DNA from: Christensenella sp. UBA4263
Lineage (GTDB): Bacteria; Bacillota; Clostridia; Christensenellales; Aristaeellaceae
Reading direction: 5' to 3'
Assembly (NCBI GenBank): GCA_002395225.1
Contig: DGWH01000079.1
Location: 1 to 7,382 of the forward strand
DNA: 7,382 nucleotides
The notes beneath the pieces are model-generated. The model did no database searches and had not been told where the DNA came from. It worked only from the letters and a program-made list of their open reading frames with translations. Position 1 is the stretch's first letter; the number at the start of each line of letters is the position of its first letter. Both the position numbers and the translations under genes were made by a program. Positions 7,063-7,382 of this stretch are shown here, piece after piece.

Positions 7063-7075
7063 ACACATTATGTGT
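7063..7075 (+). repeat. 13-bp palindrome just upstream of the purE -35
   Basis: ACACAT-T-ATGTGT is a perfect dyad around base 7069 whose right end touches the first base of the -35 box (7075). It has the size of a transcription-factor operator, but I recognise no specific regulator. Confidence 0.4.
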
Positions 7076-7103
7076 TGACAATGTTCGGAAATAGGAGTAA
7101 ACT
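7075..7103 (+). promoter_or_regulatory. Sigma-A type promoter of purE
   Basis: A perfect -35 TTGACA (7075-7080) is followed after exactly 17 nt by TAAACT (7098-7103), which matches four of six bases of the -10 consensus. Transcription should start near 7110, giving an untranslated leader of about 57 nt. That leader is too short for a purine riboswitch and shows no such structure. The promoter lies after the pyr terminator, so purE starts a separate transcription unit. Confidence 0.75.
7080..7092 (-). promoter_or_regulatory. PurBox (PurR-type operator) overlapping the purE promoter
   Basis: Read on the minus strand these bases are ATTTCCGAACATT, matching all 13 positions of the PurBox consensus AWWWCCGAACWWT described for Bacillus and Lactococcus PurR. 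The site overlaps the last -35 base and the promoter spacer. PurBoxes normally come as inverted pairs 16-17 nt apart; the only facing partner here is a weak one at 7049-7061 (CTTCCGGAACGTT, 9 of 13) with an 18-nt gap. The position over the promoter fits repression when purines are plentiful, but a PurR gene is not in the window. Confidence 0.65.
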
Positions 7104-7166
7104 AAGGCGGAATTCCGATTGAGGGGCAGGAAAAAAGGCCCAATGCCGGACAAGGGAGGAAAACAG

Positions 7167-7382
7167 ATGAAAAAAGTTGGCATTATCATGGGAAGCGACA
7201 GCGATCTGCCGGTGGTCCGCAAAGCGACGGATCAGCTGAAAGCACTGGGGATTCCCTTTGAGGTTCATGTGTATTCCGCGCACCGTACGCCGGCTGAGGC
7301 ACGGGACTTTGCGGTCAATGCCCGCGCAAAGGGCTTTGGGGTGATCATTGCCGCGGCAGGAATGGCGGCCCATCTGGCCGGC
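7167..7382 (+). CDS. purE: N5-carboxyaminoimidazole ribonucleotide mutase (3' partial)
   Basis: Moves the carboxyl group of N5-CAIR to give CAIR in purine synthesis. The first 72 residues are present and the frame runs off the window end; a full protein would be about 160 residues. Seen: IIMGSDSDLP at 6-15, the nucleotide-binding and catalytic start of the family; YSAHRTP at 35-41; and AAAGMAAHLAG at 62-72, where the His is a conserved active-site residue. These fit class I PurE, which works with PurK, rather than the class II AIR carboxylase, though the missing half would settle this. AAGGGAGG at 7152-7159, 7 nt before ATG 7167, supports the start. It has its own promoter and PurBox and is probably the first gene of a purine operon, as purE is in Bacillus subtilis. 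Confidence 0.94.
   Translation, partial: MKKVGIIMGSDSDLPVVRKATDQLKALGIPFEVHVYSAHRTPAEARDFAVNARAKGFGVIIAAAGMAAHLAG

Noticed and set aside
7104..7166. Purine riboswitch in the purE leader
   Set aside because: The leader is only about 57 nt and I see none of the three-way junction core. A 10-bp palindrome CGGAATTCCG (7108-7117) near the transcription start is probably chance.

Overview
The window is one stretch of same-strand genes for de novo pyrimidine (UMP) synthesis, followed by the start of a purine gene. Order: carB (5' truncated), pyrK, pyrD, pyrF, pyrE, pyrB, pyrI, a terminator, then purE (3' truncated). All genes read on the + strand. I see no mobile elements, CRISPR arrays, tRNAs or rRNAs.

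The gene set points to a member of the Bacillota (Firmicutes). It pairs an Fe-S/FAD electron-transfer subunit (PyrK) with a class 1B, NAD-linked dihydroorotate dehydrogenase, keeps carB-pyrK-pyrD-pyrF-pyrE in the Bacillus-like order, and has strong AAAGGAGG-type ribosome binding sites. The DNA looks GC-rich by eye (roughly high fifties percent, not computed). A perfect match to the PurBox consensus known from Bacillus and Lactococcus lies at the purE promoter and favours a lineage within or near the Bacilli, but I cannot name the species.

Layout. Bases 1-2424 hold about the last three quarters of the carbamoyl phosphate synthase large subunit. pyrK (2433-3164) follows after 8 nt, and pyrD (3152-4057, GTG start) overlaps pyrK by 13 nt. 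A 146-nt gap (4058-4203) with two perfect inverted repeats and a TATAAT box separates pyrD from pyrF (4204-4902). pyrE (4924-5577) follows closely. After a 60-nt gap come pyrB (5638-6561) and pyrI (6558-6980), which overlap by 4 nt (ATGA). A Rho-independent terminator lies at 7004-7046. A new transcription unit starts at a TTGACA-N17-TAAACT promoter (7075-7103) overlapped by the PurBox, leading to purE (7167 to the window end).

Together the genes give carbamoyl phosphate (CarB), carbamoyl aspartate (PyrB with its regulatory partner PyrI), orotate (PyrD/PyrK), OMP (PyrE) and UMP (PyrF). The glutaminase subunit carA and dihydroorotase pyrC are not in the window and may lie upstream. The coding content is ordinary core metabolism; I did not find a previously undescribed system. 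The items most worth a second look are regulatory: the PurBox/promoter overlap at purE, the PurBox-like half-sites inside the terminator, the structured pyrD-pyrF gap, and the placement of pyrBI at the 3' end of the operon.
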